Assembly: GCA_963596005.1 (NCBI GenBank)
Contig: CAVBJF010000004.1
Span: 36,870 to 100,869 of the forward strand
DNA: 64,000 nucleotides
Direction of reading: 5' to 3'
DNA from: Gallibacter pasteurianus_A
Lineage (GTDB): Bacteria > Bacillota > Clostridia > Peptostreptococcales > Anaerovoracaceae
Positions 42,540 to 51,838 of the stretch are shown here, piece by piece. Both the position numbers and the translations under genes were made by a program. Each line of letters opens with the position of its first letter. The stretch's first letter is position 1. The notes beneath the pieces are model-generated. The model was not told where the DNA came from. It saw only the letters and a list, made by a program, of their open reading frames with translations, and ran no database searches.

Positions 42540-42616
42540 GGTCCGGTAGTTCAGTTGGTTAGAATGCCAGCCTGTCACGCTGGAGGTCGTCGGTTCGAAC
42601 CCGATCCGGATCGCCA
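42540..42616 (+). tRNA. tRNA-Asp (GUC)
   Basis: Acceptor GGTCCGG/CCGGATC, loop CTGTCAC with anticodon GTC, discriminator G, encoded CCA. A small hairpin (TCCGC/GCGGA) lies in the 47-bp spacer before it. Confidence 0.95.
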
Positions 42617-42659
42617 TTTTATTTTTTGCCACATTGAAAAAACGATCTGTATATGATAT

Positions 42660-42736
42660 GGTGGGAGTAGTCAAGTGGTTAAGACAACGGATTGTGGCTC
42701 CGTCATGCGTGGGTTCGAATCCCACCTTTCACCCCA
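42660..42736 (+). tRNA. tRNA-His (GUG)
   Basis: Loop TTGTGGC with anticodon GTG. The extra 5' G (42660) opposite C73 is the histidine identity element. Acceptor GTGGGAG/CTTTCAC and encoded CCA. Confidence 0.94.
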
Positions 42737-42761
42737 TTTATATTTAAAATAAAATAAGCGT

Positions 42762-42836
42762 TGGGGTATCGCCAAGCGGTAAGGCAACGGATTCTGATTC
42801 CGTCATGCGCAGGTTCGAATCCTGCTACCCTAGCCA
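42762..42836 (+). tRNA. tRNA-Gln (CUG)
   Basis: Acceptor TGGGGTA/TACCCTA, loop TTCTGAT with anticodon CTG, encoded CCA. Confidence 0.93.
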
Positions 42837-42840
42837 ATGC

Positions 42841-42915
<75 letters not shown>

Positions 42916-42945
42916 ACAATTGTCAGACAGTAAAAACTGACCAAA

Positions 42946-42976
42946 AAAGAGAGTTGCTTACTTACAACTCTCTTTT
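42946..42976 (+). terminator. Bidirectional terminator between the tRNA cluster and spoVG
   Basis: AGAGAGTTG and CAACTCTCT pair around an eight-base loop, with As before and Ts after. It can therefore end the tRNA transcript on the plus strand and spoVG on the minus strand. Confidence 0.85.
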
Positions 42977-43011
42977 GCGTTATTATATCAAGTCAAAATT
43001 TTTCTATAATC

Positions 43012-43296
43012 TTAAATATTTTCTTCCGAAGTACTTTGTTCTGCTAAAACCTTTTCGTATTCTGCGAATATTGCATCTTTGATTTTATTTCGTGTTTCTG
43101 ACTGAAGAGGATGAGCAATATCTCTAAAGTCTCCTTCACCAACCTTCCTACTAGGCATAGCGATGAACGGACCGTTTTGTCCATCAATGATTTTGATGTC
43201 GTGTACAACAAACTCGTCATCAAAAGTAATAGAAACAACTGCCTTCATTTTGCCTTCATCATTGATTCGGCGAATCCTTACGTCTGTGATATTCAT
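43012..43296 (-). CDS. spoVG: Septation/sporulation regulator SpoVG
   Basis: SpoVG is a small nucleic-acid-binding regulator found in both sporulating and non-sporulating Firmicutes. The 94-residue product starts MNITDVRIRRINDEGKMKAVVSITFDDEFVVHDIKII and has GPFIAMPSRKVGEGDFRDIAHPL, the core signature. GGAAAGG lies before the start on the minus strand. It is transcribed away from murC and converges on the tRNA cluster terminator. Confidence 0.96.
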   Translation of the reverse strand: MNITDVRIRRINDEGKMKAVVSITFDDEFVVHDIKIIDGQNGPFIAMPSRKVGEGDFRDIAHPLQSETRNKIKDAIFAEYEKVLAEQSTSEENI

Positions 43297-43353
43297 TTTT
43301 AACCGACCTTTCCTGCTAGTTTAAAAAAAGCACTTGATATAAATCTTACCCAC

Positions 43354-43382
43354 ATTATACCCTTTTATGTCAAATATTACAA
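43354..43382 (-). promoter_or_regulatory. spoVG promoter (minus strand)
   Basis: On the minus strand TTGTAA (43377-43382), a 17-bp spacer and TATAAT (43354-43359). In Bacillus spoVG is SigH-dependent; this site looks like a sigma-A site, and I saw no clear SigH pair. Confidence 0.6.
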
Positions 43383-43424
43383 ACTAATTTTGCTTTTGCT
43401 CCCCAAAACTATATGCATTTATGA

Positions 43425-43430
43425 TATAAT
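43425..43430 (+). promoter_or_regulatory. murC extended -10 promoter element
   Basis: TATAAT preceded by TG one base away, 31 bp before the murC start; no good -35 hexamer is seen. Confidence 0.5.
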
Positions 43431-43460
43431 TTTTTTGCATAATTATATCGGAGGAAACAG

Positions 43461-44846
43461 ATGGTTAATTTAGATAATAAAAAAAATATTCATTGTATTG
43501 GAATAGGCGGTATAGGGCTTTCCGCCATTGCAGATATATTGTTAGCAAGAGGTTATAATGTTTCGGGTTCGGACATGAATGAAAGCGAGACGATTACAAG
43601 GCTCATAAAGGACGGAGCAAAAATAAGCATAGGACATAAAAGAGAAAACGCCGTTGGCGCAGATTTGATCGTATATTCATCTGCGGTTGGTGATGATAAT
43701 CCCGAGCTTTTATATGGTAAGGAAAATAATATTCCGTTATTAACAAGGGCGGAGATGCTCGGCATTTTGATGAAAGAAAGCAAAAACAGCATAGCAGTAG
43801 CAGGTACTCACGGCAAAACTACGACTACTTCTATGATTTCGCTGATACTAAAAAATGCGGATGTTGATCCGACGTTACTTGTCGGTGGCAATCTTCACGA
43901 ACTTGGTGGCAATGTACGCGTCGGAGATAGCGAATATTTTGTGACAGAGGCTTGTGAATATATGGACAGCTTCCTTTCACTACAGCCAAAAATAGAAATT
44001 GTTTTAAATATAGACTCAGATCACTTAGATTATTTTAAGGATATAGATCATATTGTTGCAAGCTTTGAGAAGTTTACAAGGCTTGTCCCTGAAGACGGTA
44101 TGATTATAGCGTACAGTGCCAATCCATTTGTAAATCAGGCTGTAAAGGGGCTTAGTAACGTAATAACATTTGGACTTGAGGCGAGCTGTGATTACTCGGC
44201 AATGAATCTTAAATTTGACACGGGCGGATTGCCAAGCTATGAGCTTTATAAGCGTGGAAAAAAGACGGAAGAAATCAAGCTGAGCATTCCGGGAGAGCAT
44301 AACATCTTAAATTCGCTGGCGGCGATCGCCTGTGCGGATATGATGGATATTGATATGGATGTTATAAAAAAGACTTTAGAAGGTTTTAAAGGCACAGAAA
44401 GACGCTTTGATATTATGGGCGTGACCGCAAAGGGAGCTAAGGTCATAGATGATTATGCACATCATCCGACTGAGATAAAGGCAACGCTTGCAGCCGCAAA
44501 AAATGTGCCACATAAAAAAATGTGGGTTTTATTCCAGCCACACACATATACGAGGACAGTTGCTCTTTTTGATGAGTTTGCACAATCATTTGGAGAAGCT
44601 GACGGCATAGTTATGGTTGAGATTTATGCGGCAAGAGAAAAAAATATTCACAAAATAAGCTCAAGCGCACTTGTGCCGGCAATCAAGGAAAACGAGCCGG
44701 GCAAAGAAGTGTATTACTTTCCGACATTTGAAGAAATTGTTGATTTCATAAACGAAAAGACAGGGAAGGACGATTTGATAATAACTATGGGAGCAGGAGA
44801 TGTCTATAAGATAGGCGAGATGCTTTTAGAAAAAGGTGATAAGTAA
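43461..44846 (+). CDS. murC: UDP-N-acetylmuramate-L-alanine ligase
   Basis: Adds L-alanine to UDP-MurNAc in peptidoglycan synthesis. The 461-residue product has an N-terminal nucleotide-binding segment (GIGGIGLSAIADILL), the ATP-binding GTHGKTTTT from residue 115, and the central EACEY and C-terminal DDYAHHPTEI motifs of Mur ligases. CGGAGG precedes the ATG. Its stop overlaps the start of the next gene, so wall-precursor genes are coupled. Confidence 0.97.
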   Translation: MVNLDNKKNIHCIGIGGIGLSAIADILLARGYNVSGSDMNESETITRLIKDGAKISIGHKRENAVGADLIVYSSAVGDDNPELLYGKENNIPLLTRAEMLGILMKESKNSIAVAGTHGKTTTTSMISLILKNADVDPTLLVGGNLHELGGNVRVGDSEYFVTEACEYMDSFLSLQPKIEIVLNIDSDHLDYFKDIDHIVASFEKFTRLVPEDGMIIAYSANPFVNQAVKGLSNVITFGLEASCDYSAMNLKFDTGGLPSYELYKRGKKTEEIKLSIPGEHNILNSLAAIACADMMDIDMDVIKKTLEGFKGTERRFDIMGVTAKGAKVIDDYAHHPTEIKATLAAAKNVPHKKMWVLFQPHTYTRTVALFDEFAQSFGEADGIVMVEIYAAREKNIHKISSSALVPAIKENEPGKEVYYFPTFEEIVDFINEKTGKDDLIITMGAGDVYKIGEMLLEKGDK

Positions 44847-45535
44847 TGATGAAACTCACTTTTGATGAGAGGATGGAAATAAACAAGGCTCTTTTGGAGA
44901 GCGGAGTCGAATTTCTTGACATAAATACGGCATATATTGACAAGGATGTCAAAATAGGGAAAGGTACAAAGATTTATCCAAATGTTTTGATAGAGGGCGA
45001 TACAACGATTGGCAAAAATTGCACGATCGGCATGAACTCACAGATTGCCGATAGTAGGATTGGCGATGATGTCGAGATAAAAACTTCGGTCATAGTTGAA
45101 AGCAAAATCGGAAATGGCACAAAGGTTGGCCCCTTCGCGTACATGAGACCAAATAGTAATGTTGGTGCAAATTGTAAGGTTGGCGACTTTGTGGAGATAA
45201 AAAATTCGAATTTTGGCGACGGTAGCAAGGCATCACATCTGACATATATAGGTGACGCTGATGTTGGGGGAGATGTCAATCTCGGCTGCGGAGTAGTCTT
45301 TGTAAACTATGACGGCACTAATAAACACAGAACGACAGTTGAGGATGGAGCGTTTATAGGTTGCAATACAAACCTCGTTTCGCCTGTAACTGTTGAGGAG
45401 TGCGCATATATAGCGGCAGGGAGTACAGTGACAGAGGATGTGCCAAGCGAGGCTTTATATGTTGCAAGGAGCAAAGGAAGAACCATTAGAGGATGGGTTA
45501 AAAAAAGAGGACTTATCAAAACTCATAAAAAATAA
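44846..45535 (+). CDS. Stand-alone left-handed beta-helix acetyltransferase, C-terminal half of GlmU
   Basis: The 229-residue product corresponds to the acetyltransferase half of GlmU (glucosamine-1-phosphate N-acetylation), beginning with the linker helix (FDERMEINKALLESGVEFLD) and followed by hexapeptide repeats. The catalytic histidine is His131 in SHLTYIGDADVGGDVNLG. The uridyltransferase domain, about 230 residues in normal GlmU, is absent. The gene sits exactly in the usual glmU-prs-pth-mfd slot. It overlaps the murC stop by one base. Confidence 0.85.
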   Translation: MMKLTFDERMEINKALLESGVEFLDINTAYIDKDVKIGKGTKIYPNVLIEGDTTIGKNCTIGMNSQIADSRIGDDVEIKTSVIVESKIGNGTKVGPFAYMRPNSNVGANCKVGDFVEIKNSNFGDGSKASHLTYIGDADVGGDVNLGCGVVFVNYDGTNKHRTTVEDGAFIGCNTNLVSPVTVEECAYIAAGSTVTEDVPSEALYVARSKGRTIRGWVKKRGLIKTHKK

Positions 45536-45545
45536 GGAGGAAAAA

Positions 45546-46493
45546 ATGAAAAATATAGCTTTCCCTGATTACAAGTTGTTTACAGGAAATTCACATAATG
45601 CATTGGCGGAGGAGATTGCAAGAGTTATGAATAAACCCCTTAGCGATGCAACGGTAAAGAAGTTTAGCGACGGGGAGATTTCTGTTTCTATAGCCGAATC
45701 TGTCAGAGGCATTGATTGCTATATCATTCAGTCTACATGTGCGCCGGTAAATGATAATTTGATGGAAATGCTAATACTTATGGATGCGCTCAAAAGGGCA
45801 TCTGCGGGTCGTATCAATGTAGTTATCCCATATTATGGATATGCAAGGCAGGACAGAAAAGCCAAAGCAAGAGATCCGATTACAGCGAAGCTTGTGGCAA
45901 ATTTGATAACAGCTGCCGGTGCAGATAGGATAATAACTATGGATCTTCACGCGGCGCAGATACAAGGATATTTTGATATTCCTGTTGACCACCTTCTCGG
46001 GATGCCTATCCTGGTTGATTATTACAAGAAAAATCATCTTGAAGATATAGTAATTGTTTCTCCGGATCACGGATCGGTGACAAGAGCAAGGAAAATGGCA
46101 GAACCGTTAAATGCGCCAATTGCCATAATTGATAAGAGAAGACCTGAGCCAAATAAGAGCGAAATAATGAATATCATCGGAGATATAGAGGGTAAAAACT
46201 GTATTGTAGTGGATGATATGATAGATACAGCAGGCACTATTTGCAATGCAGGCAAGGCGCTTATGGAGCTTGGCGCAAAGAGCGTTAGGGCTTGTGCAAC
46301 GCATGCGGTATTATCAGGACCTGCAGTAGAAAGGCTGGAAGAATCTCCATTTTGTGAGGTCGTGCTTTTAAATACAGTACCGCTCACAAAAGAGGTAAGC
46401 GACAAATTTAAAACTTTATCAGTAGCGCCGCTATTTGCAGAGATAATAGATAGGGTGCATGCAAGTAGACCGATAAGCGAGCTATTTAAATAA
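45546..46493 (+). CDS. prs: Ribose-phosphate pyrophosphokinase
   Basis: Makes PRPP for nucleotide, His and Trp synthesis. I choose the ATG at 45546 behind TAAGGAGGA, giving 315 residues; in-frame starts further upstream overlap the previous gene. The signature ITMDLHAAQIQGYFDIP and the PRPP-binding loop CIVVDDMIDTAGTI are present. Confidence 0.97.
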   Translation: MKNIAFPDYKLFTGNSHNALAEEIARVMNKPLSDATVKKFSDGEISVSIAESVRGIDCYIIQSTCAPVNDNLMEMLILMDALKRASAGRINVVIPYYGYARQDRKAKARDPITAKLVANLITAAGADRIITMDLHAAQIQGYFDIPVDHLLGMPILVDYYKKNHLEDIVIVSPDHGSVTRARKMAEPLNAPIAIIDKRRPEPNKSEIMNIIGDIEGKNCIVVDDMIDTAGTICNAGKALMELGAKSVRACATHAVLSGPAVERLEESPFCEVVLLNTVPLTKEVSDKFKTLSVAPLFAEIIDRVHASRPISELFK

Positions 46494-46526
46494 AGTTAAA
46501 CTAAAGCTCGCAGGAGAGGGAAACAG

Positions 46527-47090
46527 ATGTATATAATAGTCGGACTTGGTAATCCGGGAAAGAAATACGAAAACACGAGACATAATATAGGTTTTATAAC
46601 AGTGGATTATATCGCAGATGAACTCGGCATAAAAATCAATAAATCAAAGAACAAGGCTTTGGTCGGAGAAGGAAGTGTCTCCGGCCAAAAAGTGCTTTTA
46701 GTAAAGCCACAAACATATATGAATTTAAGTGGAGAGGCCGTAAGGGAGATAGTTTCGTATTACAAAATAGATTTGAGTAATTTGATCGTCATATATGATG
46801 ACATAGATATCGAAAAAGGCGCGGTGCGCATCAGAGCGAAAGGAAGCGCAGGCACACACAATGGCATGCGCTCTGTTATATACCAATTGCAGGATGATAA
46901 CTTTCCAAGAGTTAGGATAGGTATAGGCAAAAGCGATGATATACCGCTTGTAAATTATGTTGTAGGCGGATTTACAAAGGATGAGGTAAACGTTATGGAG
47001 GATGCGGTGGTTAGAGCTGCAAAAGGCACTTTGTCGATAATTGAGGATGGTATAGAGTTAGCGATGAGTAGATATAATGGCAGCAATTAG
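46527..47090 (+). CDS. pth: Peptidyl-tRNA hydrolase
   Basis: Releases peptides from dropped-off peptidyl-tRNA. The 187-residue product begins MYIIVGLGNPGKKYENTRHNIGF, with His19 and Asn9 as active-site residues, plus VKPQTYMNLSGEAV and the YDDIDIEKG stretch. It overlaps mfd by 14 bases. Confidence 0.97.
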   Translation: MYIIVGLGNPGKKYENTRHNIGFITVDYIADELGIKINKSKNKALVGEGSVSGQKVLLVKPQTYMNLSGEAVREIVSYYKIDLSNLIVIYDDIDIEKGAVRIRAKGSAGTHNGMRSVIYQLQDDNFPRVRIGIGKSDDIPLVNYVVGGFTKDEVNVMEDAVVRAAKGTLSIIEDGIELAMSRYNGSN

Positions 47091-50000
47091 TTTTATAGGA
47101 GTATCAGGAAGCAAAAGCGCAGCGGTTAGCGCAAAATTGATAAATCAAAGAGGAGGACAGAGCATTATAGTAGTGCCAAATGCAAATAGAGCACATGCGT
47201 TGGCTTTGGACCTTTCTTTTTTCGTGTCCAAAGACATTTATGTTATGCCGCAAGAAGAGAGCACACTGACATTTTATGATGCAAAAAATAAAGAGGATTT
47301 TTTTGAGAGGCTCAAAATCTTAAAAGAAATACAAAAGGCGACAGAAGCTAACAGAGACTTTGTACTCGTAGTACCGATTTTTTCGGCAGGCAAAAAGTTG
47401 ATGCCACCGGAAGTTTTTGCAAAAAAAAGGCTTCCGCTTGCGATAGGCGAGGAGCATGAAATTAAAGAAATAGCAAAGAGCCTTGTCCAGATGGGATACA
47501 AAAGAGTACCGATGGTTCATGGTAAGGGACAGTTTGCTTTGCGAGGAAGCATTGTAGATATAGCAACGCCGTATGATGAAAATCCATATCGTATAGAATT
47601 TTTTGATATTGAGATCGAGAATATAAAAAGCTTTGATATTGATTCGCAACGATCTATAGAAAAAACAGATGCAGTCGAAATATACCCGGCGACAGCTGTT
47701 TTGGACGACGGGAAAGCATTTGAAAGAGCAAAGAGCAAAATAAAAGAAAATTACAAAGGCATTCCCAAAAGGGCACAGGCGCTTTGCGACAGTATAGATA
47801 ATTTTGAAAACGGACAGCAACTCGAATTTTATATTGACTACTTTTATGAAAGGCCGGCAACCATATTTAATTACCTAAAAGAACCACTTGCTATCGTAGA
47901 TGATCCTATCAGGATAGGTGAGAGTATAGAGGCTTCTCTAATAGAGTATAAAAGCGATTTTATGCAGCTTCTAAAAAAAGAGCAGGTTGTAAAGAGCGAC
48001 TATGATATTTTAAGCGGTGAAGGCGCAAACGTAATAAAAAAGGTGTTATCACAAGGCGAAAGCGCACTTTTATTCCCATATAAAAAGGAGATTGAGGAGA
48101 GAAGCACATTTGACAAGGAGATAGAGGTCGATATAAAAGGCGTTTTGAGCTTTGTTGGCAAACTTGATGTTTTTGCAAGGGAAATTCGAAAATACATAAA
48201 ACGAGGATACAAGGCTACTATTGTATCCACAAGTGAAGATAGACAAAACAGTATAAAGGACTTTCTTTCGCGCGAGAAAATAACAGGAGATATACGATTT
48301 TGTCTCGGCACGCTTAGTGCAGGCATGGAATTCCCAACCGAAAAGGAAGTCATAATAACAGATAATGACATATTTGGCACACATAGGCAGTTAAAAAAGC
48401 GAAGAAGGAAGTTTAAAAATGCTGAGCCTATAAAGACCTTTGCCGAAATCAAGGTCGGCGATTTTGTAGTCCATGAGAGCTATGGTATCGGCAAATTCGT
48501 AGGAATAAAGCAACTTGCGGTGGCAGATGTAAAAAGAGATTATATTCAGGTAAAATATGCGGGCAAGGATATGCTATATGTGCCCGTTGAAAATATGGAT
48601 ATGGTGCAGCGCTATGTAGGGGCTGAGGGTATTACGCCAAAAGTTAGCAGGCTGTCGGGCGTGGAATGGAAAAATACGAAGGCGAAAGCAAAAGAAGAAA
48701 TCGCACTTATGGCAAAGGAGCTTATCGAAACATCGGCACAAAGAAAGGCGGAGCAGGGCTATGCCTTTGGCGAAGACAGCGTTTGGCAGAGAGAATTTGA
48801 AGACGACTTTGAATTTGAGGAAACAGACGATCAGCTCAGATGTATAGAGGAAATAAAGGCAGATATGCAAAAACCTGAGGCTATGGACAGACTTTTGTGT
48901 GGCGATGTGGGATATGGCAAAACAGAGGTTGCGGCGAGAGCGATATTCAAATGTATTTCTGAAGGGAAACAAGCGGCGATGCTTGTGCCGACAACCATTT
49001 TGGCAAATCAACAATATAATACGCTAAAAGAGCGATTTGAGAAATTTCCTTTTAAGGTAGAGATGCTTTCCAGATTTAGGACACAGGCAGAACAAAAAAA
49101 GATAGTCGAAGATATAAAAAAAGGCAGCGTAGACTTTGTGATAGGTACGCATAGACTTTTGTCCGATGATATTGCTTTTAGGGATCTTGGGTTACTTGTT
49201 GTAGATGAGGAGCAGCGTTTTGGCGTTACTCATAAGGAGAAGATAAAAAAGCTAAAGCAAAATGTGGATGTGCTTACTTTGTCTGCGACACCTATACCAA
49301 GGACGCTCCATATGTCTCTTGTAGGCATTAAGAATATGAGTATTATCGAGCAACCGCCGGAAAAACGCATTCCTGTGCAAACATATGTGACCGAAGAGGA
49401 TGATTATCTGATCAGGGGAGCGATAGAAAGAGAAGTTGCAAGGGGCGGACAGGTTTTTATTGTATTTAACAGGGTCCGTGGAATTCAAAGGCTTGCGGAT
49501 AGAATACAAAAACTTGTGCCTGACAAAACTATAATGGTTGGCCACGGCCAGATGAGCGAAAAAGAGCTTGAAAAAGTGATGATGCAATTTATAAATGGCG
49601 AAGCAGATATCTTAGTTGCGACAACGATAATAGAATCAGGCATAGATATTCCAAATGTTAACACGCAGATCATCATTGATGCGGATAAGTTCGGACTTTC
49701 ACAGCTTTATCAACTTCGTGGCAGAGTTGGACGATCGAGTAGGTTGGCATATGCGTATATGATGTATAGACGAGATAAAATACTCAGCGAGGCAGCGGAA
49801 AAGAGGCTTCAGACGATAAAGGAATTTACAGAATTTGGAGCAGGATTTAAAGTTGCTATGCGAGACCTTGAGATAAGAGGGGCAGGCAATATACTTGGTA
49901 CCAGACAACATGGACACATGGTAAATGTTGGATACGAGCTGTATTGTAAGCTTGTAGAAGATGCTATATCAGCATTGAAGGGAGAAATAGTAAAAGAAGA

Positions 50001-50385
50001 CTACGAAGAGGTGAGCATAGACATAAAGGTGTCAGCTTATATTCCGCAAAATTATATTGATGACGAGATGACAAAGCTTGACGTCTATAAAAAGATCGCT
50101 TTTTTGTCCTGCAAAGAAGAAGCAGATGATTTGAAGGAGGAGCTTGAGGATAGATTTGGAGCGATACCTAAAGAAACGCTTAATCTCTTTTTTGTATCTC
50201 TTATCAAATCGCTTGCGCAGGAGCTCGAAATTAGGAGAGTTATAGAGGAAGGCGATAAGATCAGATTTGTATTTGCCGATACAAGTCTTAAGCCTATTGT
50301 TGTTTATAAGAATAGGAGGATACCATTGGTTCAGGATATTTACGAATTTTTGAAAGCGATGCACGCAAATAAAATCTTGAAATAG
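47077..50385 (+). CDS. mfd: Transcription-repair coupling factor Mfd
   Basis: Mfd removes stalled RNA polymerase at lesions and recruits UvrA. The 1102-residue product has the UvrB-like N-terminal region, the polymerase-interacting domain (IKVGDFVVHESYGIGKFVGI), the translocase motors with Walker A GDVGYGKTE, DEEQRFGVTHKE and SATPIPRTLHMSL, and a C-terminal TRCF domain. It begins within pth, so translation is probably coupled. The promoter for the following tRNA-Leu overlaps its last codons. Confidence 0.97.
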   Translation: MAAISFIGVSGSKSAAVSAKLINQRGGQSIIVVPNANRAHALALDLSFFVSKDIYVMPQEESTLTFYDAKNKEDFFERLKILKEIQKATEANRDFVLVVPIFSAGKKLMPPEVFAKKRLPLAIGEEHEIKEIAKSLVQMGYKRVPMVHGKGQFALRGSIVDIATPYDENPYRIEFFDIEIENIKSFDIDSQRSIEKTDAVEIYPATAVLDDGKAFERAKSKIKENYKGIPKRAQALCDSIDNFENGQQLEFYIDYFYERPATIFNYLKEPLAIVDDPIRIGESIEASLIEYKSDFMQLLKKEQVVKSDYDILSGEGANVIKKVLSQGESALLFPYKKEIEERSTFDKEIEVDIKGVLSFVGKLDVFAREIRKYIKRGYKATIVSTSEDRQNSIKDFLSREKITGDIRFCLGTLSAGMEFPTEKEVIITDNDIFGTHRQLKKRRRKFKNAEPIKTFAEIKVGDFVVHESYGIGKFVGIKQLAVADVKRDYIQVKYAGKDMLYVPVENMDMVQRYVGAEGITPKVSRLSGVEWKNTKAKAKEEIALMAKELIETSAQRKAEQGYAFGEDSVWQREFEDDFEFEETDDQLRCIEEIKADMQKPEAMDRLLCGDVGYGKTEVAARAIFKCISEGKQAAMLVPTTILANQQYNTLKERFEKFPFKVEMLSRFRTQAEQKKIVEDIKKGSVDFVIGTHRLLSDDIAFRDLGLLVVDEEQRFGVTHKEKIKKLKQNVDVLTLSATPIPRTLHMSLVGIKNMSIIEQPPEKRIPVQTYVTEEDDYLIRGAIEREVARGGQVFIVFNRVRGIQRLADRIQKLVPDKTIMVGHGQMSEKELEKVMMQFINGEADILVATTIIESGIDIPNVNTQIIIDADKFGLSQLYQLRGRVGRSSRLAYAYMMYRRDKILSEAAEKRLQTIKEFTEFGAGFKVAMRDLEIRGAGNILGTRQHGHMVNVGYELYCKLVEDAISALKGEIVKEDYEEVSIDIKVSAYIPQNYIDDEMTKLDVYKKIAFLSCKEEADDLKEELEDRFGAIPKETLNLFFVSLIKSLAQELEIRRVIEEGDKIRFVFADTSLKPIVVYKNRRIPLVQDIYEFLKAMHANKILK

Positions 50386-50405
50386 AGCCGATACAATGAT
50401 ATACT
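50377..50405 (+). promoter_or_regulatory. tRNA-Leu promoter overlapping the end of mfd
   Basis: TTGAAA (50377-50382), a 17-bp spacer ending in TGA and TATACT (50400-50405), 12 bp before the tRNA. Confidence 0.7.
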
Positions 50406-50417
50406 TACAAGGTATCA

Positions 50418-50504
50418 GCCGGCGTGATGGAATTGGCAGACGTGCGGGACTCAAAATCCCGTGGTGGCAACACCGTGTGGGTTCGACCCCCACCGCCGGC
50501 ACCA
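50418..50504 (+). tRNA. tRNA-Leu (CAA)
   Basis: Class II tRNA with a long variable arm. Acceptor GCCGGCG/CGCCGGC, anticodon loop CTCAAAA with anticodon CAA, T-arm GTTCGAC, encoded CCA. Confidence 0.93.
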
Positions 50505-50535
50505 TAAACTTTGTAAAATAAATTTGGAGGATAAA

Positions 50536-51021
50536 ATGGATAGTAAATCAATATATTTTCAATTATTGCCATTAGTGCTTCTTATAGCTCTTATGTACTT
50601 TATGCTCATAAGGCCACAGAAGAAAAAGGAAAAAGAAGTAAATGCGATGAGATCCGGTATTAAGGTTGGCGACTCGATCGTTACAATCGGAGGTATTTGC
50701 GGTAAGGTAGTAAAAGTAAAGGACGAAACAATCGTGATACAGGTTGGAGCTGACAAAGTTAAATTCGAAATGATGAAATGGTCGGTTTCACAGGTGGTTG
50801 AAAAGAAAGAAAAGACTTTGGAAGAAAAAGTTTCAAAGCCAAAGAAACTCAAGAAAGCAGCTACAAAAGATGAGCCTGCAAAAGACGAGGTGCTTGATGT
50901 TGAAATAGAGGCAGTAGAAGAAGATAAGGCAGCAGAAAATCTGGAAGCTGAGGCTGTAGAAACAACAGAAGCAAGCACAGAGACAGCAGAAGCTACAGAT
51001 GTAAAGAGCGAGGAAAAGTAA
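50536..51021 (+). CDS. yajC: Preprotein translocase subunit YajC with a long acidic tail
   Basis: YajC is a single-span accessory protein of the Sec system. The ATG at 50536 behind TGGAGGAT gives 161 residues. The conserved part is the membrane span (about 8-26), RPQKKKEKE and GDSIVTIGGICGKVVKV. From about residue 95 on there is a Lys-rich then Ala/Glu/Thr-rich acidic tail, making it longer than common YajC proteins (about 90-110). Confidence 0.93.
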   Translation: MDSKSIYFQLLPLVLLIALMYFMLIRPQKKKEKEVNAMRSGIKVGDSIVTIGGICGKVVKVKDETIVIQVGADKVKFEMMKWSVSQVVEKKEKTLEEKVSKPKKLKKAATKDEPAKDEVLDVEIEAVEEDKAAENLEAEAVETTEASTETAEATDVKSEEK

Positions 51022-51054
51022 GCTTTTGTACCACAAAGAAGATTATACGGATTA

Positions 51055-51083
51055 AAAGAGGAGAGCAAGCTCTCCTCTTTTTT
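51055..51083 (+). terminator. Terminator after yajC
   Basis: AAAGAGGAGAGC and GCTCTCCTCTTT pair around AA, followed by T residues; it is nearly perfectly symmetric and close to the end of the minus-strand tRNA-Arg. Confidence 0.88.
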
Positions 51084-51093
51084 GCGTCTGCTT

Positions 51094-51170
51094 TGGTGCA
51101 CCATGAGAGATTCGAACTCCCGACCTTTGCATTCGTAGTGCACTGCTCTATCCGGCTGAGCTAATGGTGC
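51094..51170 (-). tRNA. tRNA-Arg (ACG)
   Basis: On the minus strand the acceptor is GCACCAT/ATGGTGC, the anticodon loop CTACGAA has anticodon ACG, the T-arm has GTTCGAAT and the CCA is encoded. The outermost pair of the anticodon stem is a G-A mismatch. It is the only tRNA on the minus strand here. Confidence 0.9.
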
Positions 51171-51328
51171 CGACGTTTATTTAGCGCGCTATACAGCAAA
51201 AACAATTATATATAATGACCATTGATTTGTCAAACATCACATAGGTATTTGAAACAGAGTATGGTACAATATTGGTAGAAAAATGTTTTGCGCTTAGGCA
51301 GATAATATACGCAAAGGAAAGGCAAAAA

Positions 51329-51838
51329 ATGAAAAAGCTTATCATAGGTCAAATAGTAACTGCTGTCGGCATAAAGGGTGAAGTGAAGATATATAGCTAT
51401 GCAGAGGAGCTTAGCAGATTCAAAAAGCTTAAAAGGCTTTATATCGGCACAGAAGAAGAAAATGCCGAGCATGAGATTTTAAATGTAAAATATAAAGGGC
51501 AGACAGTTATAGTAAAGCTTGCAGGCATAGATGATCGCAACGCTGCCGAAGACGTAAGGGATAGTTTAGTGCTTATGGCAGAAGCGGACCTCGAGGAATT
51601 GCCTGAGGGAGTTTACTATGTAAAGGACATGGTAGGAATGCAGGTAGTTACGGATACCGGCAGGCAGATTGGTACGCTAAATGACATAAATACAAATACG
51701 CCACAAAGACTTTATGAAGTGCAAAATGAGAAGGGGAAATTAATTTTGATTCCCGGCGTTGATGAAATCATACTTGATATAGATATGGCAAAGAGGCAAA
51801 TAACAGTAAAGGAGATAGAAGGATTATATGAAATTTGA
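51329..51838 (+). CDS. rimM: 16S rRNA processing protein RimM
   Basis: RimM helps mature the 30S head with S19. The start at 51329, behind AAAGGAAAGG, gives 169 residues starting MKKLIIGQIVTAVGIKGEVKIY; an in-frame start at 51272 adds non-conserved residues. The N-terminal barrel and the C-terminal PRC barrel (LIPGVDEIILDIDMAKRQI) are seen. It overlaps trmD by 11 bases. Confidence 0.95.
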   Translation: MKKLIIGQIVTAVGIKGEVKIYSYAEELSRFKKLKRLYIGTEEENAEHEILNVKYKGQTVIVKLAGIDDRNAAEDVRDSLVLMAEADLEELPEGVYYVKDMVGMQVVTDTGRQIGTLNDINTNTPQRLYEVQNEKGKLILIPGVDEIILDIDMAKRQITVKEIEGLYEI

